A stretch of DNA of 11,121 bases from Caldilineaceae bacterium (GCA_019637645.1 JAHBVH010000125.1:1-11121); one strand, 5' to 3'; numbered from the stretch's first letter, positions 1-6,304 are shown. The notes: generated from the sequence alone by a model not told the origin. A program made the numbers and translations.

Positions 1-2
1 AA

Positions 3-1427
3 GCGATTGTGGCGTATGAGATCTTCACGGGCAAAACGTTGCCGCGCGGGGAATTGCGCCGCCATTGGCTGAATGCCAGTTTGCTGGCGATTGGCTTTGG
101 CAGCGTGGTCGGGCTGACCTTTGCCCTGCAAGTGCGTCCCATCTACAACCTCCTCATGGCGACGGTCCTGCTGGTCTTCTTCTATGCCCTGCTCGGCTGG
201 CGCTCCTATGCCCGTCATGAAGAGTATATGCGCCAGCTACGTCCATTCTTGGGCAGTCAACATCTCTATGAACGGCTGCTCTACCTGCCGGATGGCGATG
301 CTAAGGCCAATAACACCGTCGAAACGAGTTGGCCCGCGCAACCACCTCCTACTGTTGATATTTCGGCCCTTTTTACCACCCTCTGCCACGATGTCCTTAA
401 TGTGCGCCGTGCCTATCTCATCGCCGTTGGTCCCCTGGCGCCGCTGGTTGGCCCGCCTTTGGTCTACCCAGCGCAACAGTCAGTCCAACTACCCGCCTTT
501 GGGGCTTGGGCCGCCCAACTCAACCACCCCGAGATGATTGGGCTGCCCCTGGATCCCGAAAGTGCCGATGGCTTTCTCTGGGCCGTACCACTCTGGAGTG
601 AGCGCGGGCTGATCGGCCTTTTTCTCTTGGGGCCGAAGCAGAACGATGGTCTGTATACGCAGGAAGAGATTGAGATTGCCCGGGCCAGCGGTGAACGGTT
701 GATCGATACCCGCGCGAGTGCCGAGTTAGCCCGCAGCCTCATGCTATTACAACGCCAGCGGTTGGCCGAAAGCCAGCTGTTGGATCGGCGGACTCGGCGT
801 GTGCTGCATGATGATATTTTGCCGCAGGTACACACGGCCTTGATTGCTTTGGGGGGTGATGGTGCCTCGGCCATCCCCAATGCTACAACCGTGCTCATGG
901 ATGTCCATCGGCAGATCTCCGATCTCCTGCGCGAAATGCCCGCGCGCAGCACCCCCGCGGTGGCGCGTATGGGGCTCATTGCCGCGCTCCAACATCTGCT
1001 AGCCGATGAACTGCCCGAATCGTTTGACAGTGTGGCCTGGCACGTAGAGCCTAAGGCCGAGCAACGGCTGCAACAGTTGCCCCATCTCACCGTCGAAGTT
1101 TTATTCTACGCGGCGCGCGAAGCCGTGCGCAATGCCGCCCGCTATGCCCGCGGTGGGGCGGCTAATCAGCCCTTGCATCTCCAAATCAAGATTGGCGACG
1201 AAAGTGGTCTTGTCATTCAAGTGCGTGATGATGGGATCGGTTTACAGCCAACAGAGAAGCAACTTCAGAGTAGTCAGCAGGGCCTAGAAATTCACCGCAC
1301 CATGTTGGCTGTTGTTGGCGGCACGCTGGAAGTGACCAGCCATGTGGGCGAGTATACCCAGGTCACATTGCGGCTGCCAGCCTATGAAGCCGCCAACGCG
1401 AGCGGTGGAAGTGAGAAACGCAGATAA
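3..1427 (+). CDS. Sensor histidine kinase, 3' part (membrane segments, GAF, HisKA_3-like, HATPase)
   Basis: Autophosphorylating sensor kinase of a two-component system, anchored in the membrane with a cytoplasmic catalytic part. The frame is open to the left edge, so the gene probably begins upstream and more membrane helices may be missing; a GTG at 9 is the first possible start but its ribosome site cannot be judged. Counting from that GTG: two hydrophobic helices at about 25-42 and 45-64, a GAF-like sensory region at about 115-235, a coiled-coil linker at 236-262, the H-box RRVLHDDILPQVH with the probable phosphorylated His267, and a GHKL ATPase with N-box EAVRNAARYA (Asn375), G1 box DDGIGL (408-412) and G2 around Gly425. 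The His-Asp-Asp arrangement fits the NarL-partner (HisKA_3) class, so the partner is probably a LuxR-type response regulator, but none is in the window. The ligand of the GAF domain is unknown. Confidence 0.85.
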   Translation, partial: AIVAYEIFTGKTLPRGELRRHWLNASLLAIGFGSVVGLTFALQVRPIYNLLMATVLLVFFYALLGWRSYARHEEYMRQLRPFLGSQHLYERLLYLPDGDAKANNTVETSWPAQPPPTVDISALFTTLCHDVLNVRRAYLIAVGPLAPLVGPPLVYPAQQSVQLPAFGAWAAQLNHPEMIGLPLDPESADGFLWAVPLWSERGLIGLFLLGPKQNDGLYTQEEIEIARASGERLIDTRASAELARSLMLLQRQRLAESQLLDRRTRRVLHDDILPQVHTALIALGGDGASAIPNATTVLMDVHRQISDLLREMPARSTPAVARMGLIAALQHLLADELPESFDSVAWHVEPKAEQRLQQLPHLTVEVLFYAAREAVRNAARYARGGAANQPLHLQIKIGDESGLVIQVRDDGIGLQPTEKQLQSSQQGLEIHRTMLAVVGGTLEVTSHVGEYTQVTLRLPAYEAANASGGSEKRR

Positions 1428-1440
1428 ACAACGGGAAAGG

Positions 1441-1893
1441 TCACCCGTATTGGTTACGATACCAGGCCAGAAAGTCGCTTGGTGTGCCCATCAACAGGGG
1501 CAACGTCGCTGGTACCAGCGAATTTTTCAAGAAATGTTGACGATCAAGTGTCACAAAACAGTCTACCTGCGCATCCAGGGCCGCCGCTAACACAACGGCA
1601 TCGTCGGCGTACGACAAGAAGTGTTGACATCGTTGTACAGTTCCAATGCTTGGTGGTTCAACGAGCGTAACGGCGCTGTTATCCAGTACAAGCGCAATGA
1701 CTGCCAAAGCTTGAGGTCTCTTCTTGAGAATATTCTCCTCGAGTTCGACTACGACATCCTGACTGACTACGATCTGAATCGCGCCAATTTCGCCAAGACG
1801 AAGAATTTCGCGCGCGCCGCCTGTGGCTGAGAAAATGGCAGCAATCAAAACACTGGTATCTAGAAAAACTTTAGGGGATCGGTGGTTCGACAC
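1441..1893 (-). CDS. PIN-domain toxin, VapC-like (COG1569/PIN_3 type)
   Basis: Probable metal-dependent ribonuclease toxin of a type II toxin-antitoxin pair. With a start at 1893 the protein has 150 residues and shows the PIN acidic set: Asp12 (VFLDTSVLIAA), Glu50 (VVVELEEN), Asp97/Asp98 (YADDAVVLAAAL) and Asp117 (VTLDRQHF). The TLDRQHF ending is typical of the PIN_3 group. I chose the GTG at 1893-1891 because GAGAG lies 7 bases upstream; an in-frame GTG at 1914 gives 157 residues but has no ribosome site. Either start overlaps the end of the antitoxin gene (23 or 44 bp), so translation is likely coupled. It runs convergent to the histidine kinase with only 13 bp between stops. The RNA target cannot be predicted from the sequence. 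Confidence 0.85.
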   Translation of the reverse strand: MSNHRSPKVFLDTSVLIAAIFSATGGAREILRLGEIGAIQIVVSQDVVVELEENILKKRPQALAVIALVLDNSAVTLVEPPSIGTVQRCQHFLSYADDAVVLAAALDAQVDCFVTLDRQHFLKNSLVPATLPLLMGTPSDFLAWYRNQYG

Positions 1894-2140
1894 GACGGTT
1901 CTCTCGTTTTGCACGTAGGCGTGTTAACATTTTTTCTAAATTTTCGCCTTCGGCTTCCAGGGAAGTACGCAGACTGTCGAGTAACTCATCTACCCGCGAA
2001 GGAGTACAACTCAACAAAAACTTACCCTCTCCCAAATCGATAACACTCAAAATATCACCGGTTTTAATATGATAGGTGTCACGTAAGCTCTTTGGCAGTG
2101 TAATCACACCTCTTTGGGCTACTTGGACATGGATACTCAT
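1871..2140 (-). CDS. AbrB/MazE/SpoVT-type antitoxin (VapB-like)
   Basis: DNA-binding antitoxin of 89 residues, first gene of the toxin-antitoxin pair. Residues 1-47 form a swapped-hairpin AbrB domain (VAQRGVITLPKSLRD, then HIKTGDILSVIDLGEGKFLL). The charged helical tail, about 50-84, is the likely toxin-wrapping segment. The ATG at 2140 has AGAAGGA 7 bases upstream. Antitoxins of this class usually dimerise on palindromic operators in their own promoter and repress together with the toxin; here the promoter and ribosome site lie inside a perfect 63-bp palindrome. The gene is clearly more AT-rich than the kinase and dehydrogenase genes beside it, which suggests acquisition by transfer. Confidence 0.88.
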   Translation of the reverse strand: MSIHVQVAQRGVITLPKSLRDTYHIKTGDILSVIDLGEGKFLLSCTPSRVDELLDSLRTSLEAEGENLEKMLTRLRAKRENRRVEPPIP

Positions 2141-2142
2141 AG

Positions 2143-2205
2143 TGATTTCCTTCTGAATTTCTGCTATACTGAAATTCAGTATAGCAGAAATTCAGAAGGA
2201 AATCA
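2143..2205. repeat. Perfect 63-bp palindrome at the toxin-antitoxin promoter
   Basis: Two perfect 31-bp arms (2143-2173 and 2175-2205) flank a single central A at 2174. The centre reads ACTGAAATTCAGT. AATT cores recur at 2156-2159, 2173-2176 and 2189-2192, about 16-17 bp apart, giving several nested half-sites. The element starts two bases upstream of the antitoxin ATG and contains its -10 box and Shine-Dalgarno sequence; the -35 box crosses the outer edge. It is the probable operator for the antitoxin or the toxin-antitoxin complex (inferred). Confidence 0.95.
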
Positions 2206-2206
2206 A
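2178..2206 (-). promoter_or_regulatory. Promoter of the toxin-antitoxin pair
   Basis: On the minus strand TTGATT (2206-2201) is followed after 17 bp by TATACT (2183-2178), a good sigma-70-type pair. The expected start of transcription, near 2171, falls just past the centre of the 63-bp palindrome. The leader would therefore be about 30 nt and contain only one palindrome arm, including the AGAAGGA ribosome site. Confidence 0.7.
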
Positions 2207-2256
2207 GCTAGAACTCACTCCCAGTCACCCCCTAACGCAATCATATCAAGGCGCCC

Positions 2257-3777
2257 TTACCCAAACTGAATCCCCTGGGCCAGGGGTAGCTCGCTTGTCC
2301 AGTTGATGGTATTGGTCTGGCGACGCATATACCCTTTCCAGGCATCGGAGCCCGATTCGCGCCCGCCGCCTGTCTCCTTTTCGCCACCAAAGGCCCCACC
2401 GATTTCGGCCCCGCTGGTGCCAATGTTGACGTTGGCAATACCACAGTCCGAGCCAGTTGCCGCGAGGAAACGTTCGGCGGTGAGCAAGTTGGTGGTGAAG
2501 ATGGCGCTCGATAGACCCTGTGGCACTCCATTGTGCAGGGCAATGGCCTCTTCCAGATCTGCATAGGTCATGATGTAGAGGATCGGTGCAAAGGTCTCCT
2601 CACAAACTAGCGCACTCTGCTGGGGCATTTGGATAATGGTGGGTTCCACAAAATGAGGCCCTTTTTCGGGGATGGTCTTCCCACCGGTGAGGACTGTACC
2701 GCCATCGGCCTGGGCTTGCGCCACCGCGGCCTGCATGGCCGCCACCGACTGGGCCGATACAAGCGGACCCATGAGCGTACTGGCCTGCATGGGATCGCCA
2801 ATCGGCACGGTTTTGTAGGCGCGCACGAGGCGCTCGGTCAATTCCGCGGCAATGCTGGCATGGGCAATAATGCGGCGTGTTGTGGTGCAGCGCTGCCCAG
2901 CCGTACCCACTGCCCCAAAAACAATGGCGCGCATGGCGAGATCCAAGTTGGCATCTTCGGTGACCACAATGGCGTTATTGCCGCCAAGCTCCAGGATCGT
3001 GCGACCGAGCCGGCTGGCAACGGTGGCCGCGACCTGCCGGCCCACGCGGATCGAGCCGGTGAAACTGATCAGCGGTAGGCGTGGATCGTTGATCAGCGCT
3101 TCCCCAATGGCTTCATTACTGCCGATAGCTAGGGTAAAGATGCCACTGAGCCCATGATCAGCCATGACACGATTGCAGATGTGTTGGACTGCTACCGAGA
3201 CGAGCGGGGTCGTTGGCGACGGTTTCCAGATCATGGTGTCGCCACAGACCGCGGCCAAGGCGGCGTTCCACGACCAGACCGCCACCGGAAAGTTAAAGGC
3301 GCTGATAATGCCAATGGGGCCTAGTGGGTGCCACTGTTCATACATGCGGTGACCAGGGCGTTCGGAGTGCATGGTGTGGCCATAGAGCTGGCGTGACAGG
3401 CCCAAGGCAAAATCGCAAATGTCGATCATTTCCTGCACTTCGCCAATGCCTTCGGCCCGAATTTTGCCCATTTCTAAGGTCACCATCTCGCCTAAGGGTT
3501 CGAGCAAATCCCGCAGCGCACTGCCCAAGTCGCGCACGACCAGCCCCCGCTTGGGCGCGGGGAGCATCCGCCAAGTGGCAAAGGCTTGTTGGGCCGCGGT
3601 TACGACCTGATCATAGGTTGCGTTGGTGGCCTGGATGACGCTGCCAATCGCTTCGCCGGTTGTGGGGTTATAGGAAACGAGCTTCTCACCCCGTGGGTCT
3701 TCGATCCAGCCTGCGGGGCCAGTACAAGCGCCAGCATTAGTGGCGCGTAAATTAAGTTTTTCTAAAAGCGATTTCAT
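2257..3777 (-). CDS. amaB: ALDH7-family aldehyde dehydrogenase (alpha-aminoadipic semialdehyde / piperidine-6-carboxylate dehydrogenase)
   Basis: NAD(P)-dependent cytosolic dehydrogenase of 506 residues that probably oxidises 2-aminoadipate semialdehyde (from piperidine-6-carboxylate) to 2-aminoadipate in lysine breakdown. Visible family marks: Asn162 in AFNFPVAVWSWN, Lys185 in WKPS, FTGS at 239-242, general base Glu263 in LELGG, nucleophile Cys297 in GTAGQRCTTTRR and Glu394 in EETFAP. The ALDH7 (antiquitin) signatures are EGIGEVQE (109-116), the run from NVNIGTSGAEIGGAFGG onward (449-465), GGGRESGSDAW (470-480) and the end LPLAQGIQF. Length is normal. The ATG at 3777 has AGGAGAG 5 bases upstream. 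It is the last gene of a unit with the DinB-like and MOSC genes, 38 bp after the DinB stop. No other lysine-pathway gene is nearby, so the exact aldehyde is inferred from the family; the symbol is the usual bacterial name. Confidence 0.88.
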   Translation of the reverse strand: MKSLLEKLNLRATNAGACTGPAGWIEDPRGEKLVSYNPTTGEAIGSVIQATNATYDQVVTAAQQAFATWRMLPAPKRGLVVRDLGSALRDLLEPLGEMVTLEMGKIRAEGIGEVQEMIDICDFALGLSRQLYGHTMHSERPGHRMYEQWHPLGPIGIISAFNFPVAVWSWNAALAAVCGDTMIWKPSPTTPLVSVAVQHICNRVMADHGLSGIFTLAIGSNEAIGEALINDPRLPLISFTGSIRVGRQVAATVASRLGRTILELGGNNAIVVTEDANLDLAMRAIVFGAVGTAGQRCTTTRRIIAHASIAAELTERLVRAYKTVPIGDPMQASTLMGPLVSAQSVAAMQAAVAQAQADGGTVLTGGKTIPEKGPHFVEPTIIQMPQQSALVCEETFAPILYIMTYADLEEAIALHNGVPQGLSSAIFTTNLLTAERFLAATGSDCGIANVNIGTSGAEIGGAFGGEKETGGGRESGSDAWKGYMRRQTNTINWTSELPLAQGIQFG

Positions 3778-3815
3778 GACTTCTCTCCTGAAGCAAACAT
3801 GGATTGAATGAGGTG

Positions 3816-4283
3816 TTACGCGGTAAAGAGGGCAGCCACTTGTTGGCAGTGTTCTTCTTCATGGGTAACAAGCTTTTCAACAAGCGTCCACAAGGAAAAA
3901 GGGCCAGTGACATCGTGAATGCCGGTGCGTTCCCACGCCGCAGGGGGCAACCGTTGTAAGGCCGCCACCAGTTCCGTGCGGCGGGCAGCAAAGGTGGTCA
4001 GGGAGGAGAAGAGATCCATCGTTGTGTAACCGGCAACCGCGGCCCAAGTCCGTTCTTCCAACGCTGGTAGCAACGGTGTATCGCGCACGAGCACGGCATA
4101 AATACGATAACTCAGAATATCGTCGGCAGCACGGAGATGAGCCACGATTGTCATTGCCGACCATTCGTCCGGGTGCGCAGCCTTGGTTAGGGCGCTTTGG
4201 GGCTTACTCCTCAGCAGGAGCGTGAGGTAGGTTGGCGTGTGGGCCAGGCGCACCAGCAAATCACGAACCTTCTCTGCGGTCAT
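3816..4283 (-). CDS. DinB-like putative metal-dependent four-helix protein
   Basis: Cytosolic protein of 155 residues from the DinB/YfiT-like four-helix-bundle superfamily. Members bind a divalent metal through three histidines; many are thiol-dependent transferases but most are uncharacterised. Here His49 (VAHLRAADD) and His141 with His145 (VTHEEEHCQQV, the HxxxH pair in the last helix) form that triad. I chose the ATG at 4283 because it overlaps the stop of the upstream MOSC gene as ATGA and has AGGTAGGTGG just before it; a longer frame to 4313 would add a basic stretch inside the MOSC gene. It is the middle gene of the MOSC-DinB-aldehyde dehydrogenase unit. Substrate unknown. Confidence 0.75.
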   Translation of the reverse strand: MTAEKVRDLLVRLAHTPTYLTLLLRSKPQSALTKAAHPDEWSAMTIVAHLRAADDILSYRIYAVLVRDTPLLPALEERTWAAVAGYTTMDLFSSLTTFAARRTELVAALQRLPPAAWERTGIHDVTGPFSLWTLVEKLVTHEEEHCQQVAALFTA

Positions 4284-4741
4284 GCGCCACCTACCTCTTC
4301 GGGCACGAACCACTGAACGGCATCCCCCACGGCAATCTCGCCATCGTCGAGCACTTGACCAAAAGCGCCGCCACCCCAGTTATCATACATCGCTTGCCGC
4401 AGACCGGGGTGGGCTTCATCCATCCGCTCACAGGGTTTGGTTTCGCCATAGATGCTAATCCGCACTGGGCCAATCTGCAAGATCTTGCCGCGGCTTTGCG
4501 CCAAGTCGAGCCCACTGATCAGCAAGTTGGCGCGGCGTACACTGGGGTCGAGCCGCGCGCCCGTTTCGTCCATCAGCTGATCCCAAGTTTCGCGGGCGAT
4601 GATCGTCACTTGGCGCTTGCCGCCTTGATCCGCATTGCCAACCAAACCGCGATTGGCCTTGGCTGCGGCCTGTTCCTTGGCGTCCATCACCCCGCGCCGG
4701 GCACGCTTGAGCCAGATTGCTTCCAATGTGCCAATGGTCAT
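4280..4741 (-). CDS. MOSC domain-containing protein
   Basis: Small stand-alone MOSC protein of 153 residues. The family is related to the C-terminal domain of molybdenum cofactor sulfurase and includes YiiM and YuaD-type proteins thought to handle sulfur or the molybdenum cofactor, for example in reduction of N-hydroxylated compounds. Family marks seen: GLVGNADQGGKRQVTIIARE (32-51) and the conserved cysteine Cys104 in GETKPCERMDEAHPGL, the presumed sulfur carrier. The ATG at 4741 has AAGGAGAG 8 bases upstream. It is the first gene of the unit and its TGA overlaps the ATG of the DinB-like gene. Whether it works on the cofactor or directly on a substrate cannot be told from sequence. Confidence 0.82.
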   Translation of the reverse strand: MTIGTLEAIWLKRARRGVMDAKEQAAAKANRGLVGNADQGGKRQVTIIARETWDQLMDETGARLDPSVRRANLLISGLDLAQSRGKILQIGPVRISIYGETKPCERMDEAHPGLRQAMYDNWGGGAFGQVLDDGEIAVGDAVQWFVPEEVGGA

Positions 4742-4839
4742 TCGCTTGCTCTCCTTATGCTATTATCGAACTTACGCAAACACGGTACGACTCCAGTGTT
4801 TACCAAGTGTTGCGCTCTTCCCGCATGACGAGGTTGTGA

Positions 4840-4873
4840 AGAGGTGACAGGTTTTGCAAAACCTGTCACCTCT
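4840..4873. repeat. Perfect 34-bp palindrome
   Basis: Two 17-bp arms meet without a spacer; the left half reads AGAGGTGACAGGTTTTG. No T-run follows on either strand and no gene ends here, so it is not a normal terminator. Its form suggests a dispersed palindromic repeat or an operator; copies elsewhere in the genome cannot be seen from this window. Confidence 0.9.
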
Positions 4874-4975
4874 GAGAATTCATCCTGCATGCTATATTGT
4901 AGCACGCGCCCTTGTTGGTGGGCCAAGTAGAGGAGTTTTATCGTGATGCCAAGTGATGAGTGCCCGATCGCGACT

Positions 4976-5003
4976 TTGCGAAAGCCGCGGACTATTATAT
5001 GAT
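4976..5003 (+). promoter_or_regulatory. Candidate promoter of the FMN reductase gene
   Basis: TTGCGA (4976-4981) and TATGAT (4998-5003) are 16 bp apart, giving a leader of about 155 nt that includes the inverted repeat at 5066-5135. An alternative is the extended -10 TGCTATATT at 4890-4898. Neither is certain. Confidence 0.35.
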
Positions 5004-5166
5004 AGGGAGCGCGTGAATCCTACCTGATCCAAAACGTTTTTCCCCTGTACGATCTCCCAGACGGTTGAGCCAGCTTCTGAAAAGTAAAAAATTCGGTATA
5101 GCATCCGAGCCGCGCGCTTTTCAGCCAAGTGCTCAGCCAGCAACCCGTTGAGAGGAATAACCCGCT

Positions 5167-5718
5167 GTGAATATTATTGTAATCAGCTGCTCTTTGCACC
5201 GTCAGAGCCGATCCTATGTACTTGCCAACCAAATGGTGCGCAATCTCCAGGAACTGGGCGTCGAAGCTCCGCTCTATGATCTGCGTGCCTATTCGCTGCC
5301 TTTTTGTGATGCTGGCTCCTCCTCTGATCACCCGCATACGGTGGAGATCAAGCAAGCCATTGCCGCGGCGCAAACGGTTATTCTCGCGGTACCCATCTAC
5401 ACCTTTGATGTCAACGCCGTGACGAAAAACTTGGTGGAGCTGATGGGGCGAGCCTGGAACCAGAAATTGGTGGGCTTTCTCTGTGCCGCCGGTGGACGTA
5501 GCAGCTATATGTCGGTGATGAATATCGCCAATGACCTGATGTTGGACTACCGTTGTATGGTCATTCCCCGTTTTGTGTATGCCCTTGGCGAAGATTTTGG
5601 TGATGATCGCCAGCCGACCATGTATGTGGCGGCGCAGCCAATTCAAGAGCGCATTCAGCAATTGGCGACCACAACGGTGGCGCTCACGCGCGCCCTGGCT
5701 GGCGTAGAGATTGCTTAG
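5167..5718 (+). CDS. NAD(P)H-dependent FMN reductase (flavodoxin-like fold)
   Basis: Cytosolic flavoprotein of 183 residues from the FMN_red family, which uses NAD(P)H to reduce FMN or, in relatives, quinones, azo compounds or chromate. The N-terminus IIVISCSLHRQSRS (3-16) is beta-1 followed by the phosphate-binding loop; AVPIYTFDVNAVTKNLVEL (74-92) and the AAGGRSSYMS segment (107-116) are the other flavin-contacting loops of the fold. The GTG at 5167 is preceded in frame by a TAA at 5158, so it is the earliest start; GAGAGG lies 11 bases upstream, slightly far. The gene stands alone, with the small membrane-protein gene 122 bp downstream under its own promoter. Specific substrate not predictable. 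Confidence 0.82.
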   Translation: MNIIVISCSLHRQSRSYVLANQMVRNLQELGVEAPLYDLRAYSLPFCDAGSSSDHPHTVEIKQAIAAAQTVILAVPIYTFDVNAVTKNLVELMGRAWNQKLVGFLCAAGGRSSYMSVMNIANDLMLDYRCMVIPRFVYALGEDFGDDRQPTMYVAAQPIQERIQQLATTTVALTRALAGVEIA

Positions 5719-5767
5719 GTTCGTTCTGGACTACGCAAAAGAAAATAGAACAAATGAGCGGTCTAGT

Positions 5768-5796
5768 TTGTCGATTGGTGGGTTCTCTGCTATAAT
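5768..5796 (+). promoter_or_regulatory. Strong promoter of the small membrane-protein gene
   Basis: TTGTCG (5768-5773), a 17-bp spacer and a consensus TATAAT (5791-5796). Transcription should start near 5803, leaving a leader of about 38 nt before the ATG at 5841. Confidence 0.7.
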
Positions 5797-5801
5797 AAAA
5801 T

Positions 5802-5815
5802 AGAACATCGGTTCT
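5802..5815. promoter_or_regulatory. Candidate LexA-type operator (GAAC-N4-GTTC)
   Basis: AGAACATCGGTTCT is an inverted repeat placed on the expected transcription start, a position where a repressor would block RNA polymerase. Its core matches GAAC-N4-GTTC, the spacing of Gram-positive-type LexA boxes. The 11-mer AAAATAGAACA that carries its left half also occurs at 5742-5752, with a half-site only. Assignment to LexA is inferred. Confidence 0.45.
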
Positions 5816-5840
5816 GTTTTTGTTGGAAGGAGAACCTCCC

Positions 5841-6155
5841 ATGTATATGCTACACAACGGCCCCTATCGCGCCCGATCCCACCAGCCTGCTTGGTTTCGT
5901 CACTTTTTGGTCGGTTATACCGTTGTCTTGAAGATTGTCCTTATTCTCTGTGTCACGACTGTCTTTTTTCAGGTTACGACCTTTTTATTGGCATTTTCGA
6001 CCAACGATTGGGTGCAGTTGCTGGTGCTGGCGCTCTGGGCCTGTGGACTCATTCCGCTGGTCTATGGCCTTTGGCAGTTGGAACTGAAACCACCGTTGAC
6101 GCTGCCCATGCCACGCTTGGGTGCCGTGACTGAGCCAACGACCAAGCGTGGCTAA
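5841..6155 (+). CDS. Small two-helix membrane protein of unknown function
   Basis: I do not recognise a family. The protein has 104 residues: a basic N-terminus (1-20), a long hydrophobic helix at about 27-51, a short loop (STNDWVQ), a second helix at about 57-79 and a proline-rich basic tail. No signal-peptide cleavage site is evident, so both ends are probably cytoplasmic. The ATG at 5841 has AAGGAG 8 bases upstream; a TTG at 5820 would put that ribosome site inside the gene and is less likely. The consensus -10 and the GAAC-N4-GTTC site at the start point suggest a gene that is strongly expressed when derepressed. The coding frame is supported by a proper ribosome site and promoter rather than homology. 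Confidence 0.65.
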   Translation: MYMLHNGPYRARSHQPAWFRHFLVGYTVVLKIVLILCVTTVFFQVTTFLLAFSTNDWVQLLVLALWACGLIPLVYGLWQLELKPPLTLPMPRLGAVTEPTTKRG

Positions 6156-6168
6156 GCGCGGATCGGGG

Positions 6169-6214
6169 TTGACAGCATCTTGCAAGCTTACGTAGAGAAA
6201 ACCAATGCTATACT
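6169..6214 (+). promoter_or_regulatory. Candidate promoter of a small transcript
   Basis: An extended -10, TGCTATACT (6206-6214), precedes a short region that ends in a strong terminator. A consensus TTGACA lies at 6169-6174 but is too far upstream to pair with it; an alternative -10 for that box would be the poor TAGAGA at 6193-6198. Confidence 0.4.
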
Positions 6215-6235
6215 AACCAACGAAGGGTGTTTTGC

Positions 6236-6304
6236 ATGGTGATTTCTCCTTTGGTTGACTTGTTTGAGTGTACTACTGTAGAAACAAAAAGCCTGGCTAC
6301 ATAG
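6236..6304 (+). CDS. Possible 22-residue microprotein or leader peptide
   Basis: ATG at 6236 opens a 22-codon frame beginning MVISPLVDLFECTT and ending at a TAG (6302-6304) inside the terminator hairpin. AAGGG lies about 10 bases upstream. No downstream gene on the same strand exists for it to attenuate, since yceI is convergent. It may equally be a non-coding transcript or the decayed end of a lost gene. Confidence 0.25.
   Translation: MVISPLVDLFECTTVETKSLAT

Larger units (their letters stand above)
4742..5166. other. Long divergent intergenic region
   Basis: 425 bp without a convincing gene between the divergent MOSC and FMN-reductase genes. It holds a perfect 34-bp palindrome (4840-4873), an extended -10 (TGCTATATT, 4890-4898), a TTGCGA-N16-TATGAT promoter candidate (4976-5003) and an inverted-repeat leader (5066-5135). 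A 19-codon frame at 4943-5002 has AGGAG 7 bases upstream but no other support. For MOSC on the minus strand only a GATAAT box (4767-4762) is seen, without a convincing -35. Confidence 0.6.

Noticed and set aside
464..1090. Long minus-strand open frame (208 codons) opposite the histidine kinase
   Set aside because: Composition is rich in Arg, Ser and Cys as expected for a reverse-frame shadow; the plus-strand kinase has full domain motifs.
4943..5002. 19-codon frame with AGGAG upstream
   Set aside because: Too short and without promoter, terminator or family evidence; could arise by chance in this length of intergenic DNA.
5020..5661. Minus-strand open frame of 213 codons opposite the FMN reductase
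   Set aside because: No recognisable domain and it covers a gene with clear flavodoxin-fold motifs.
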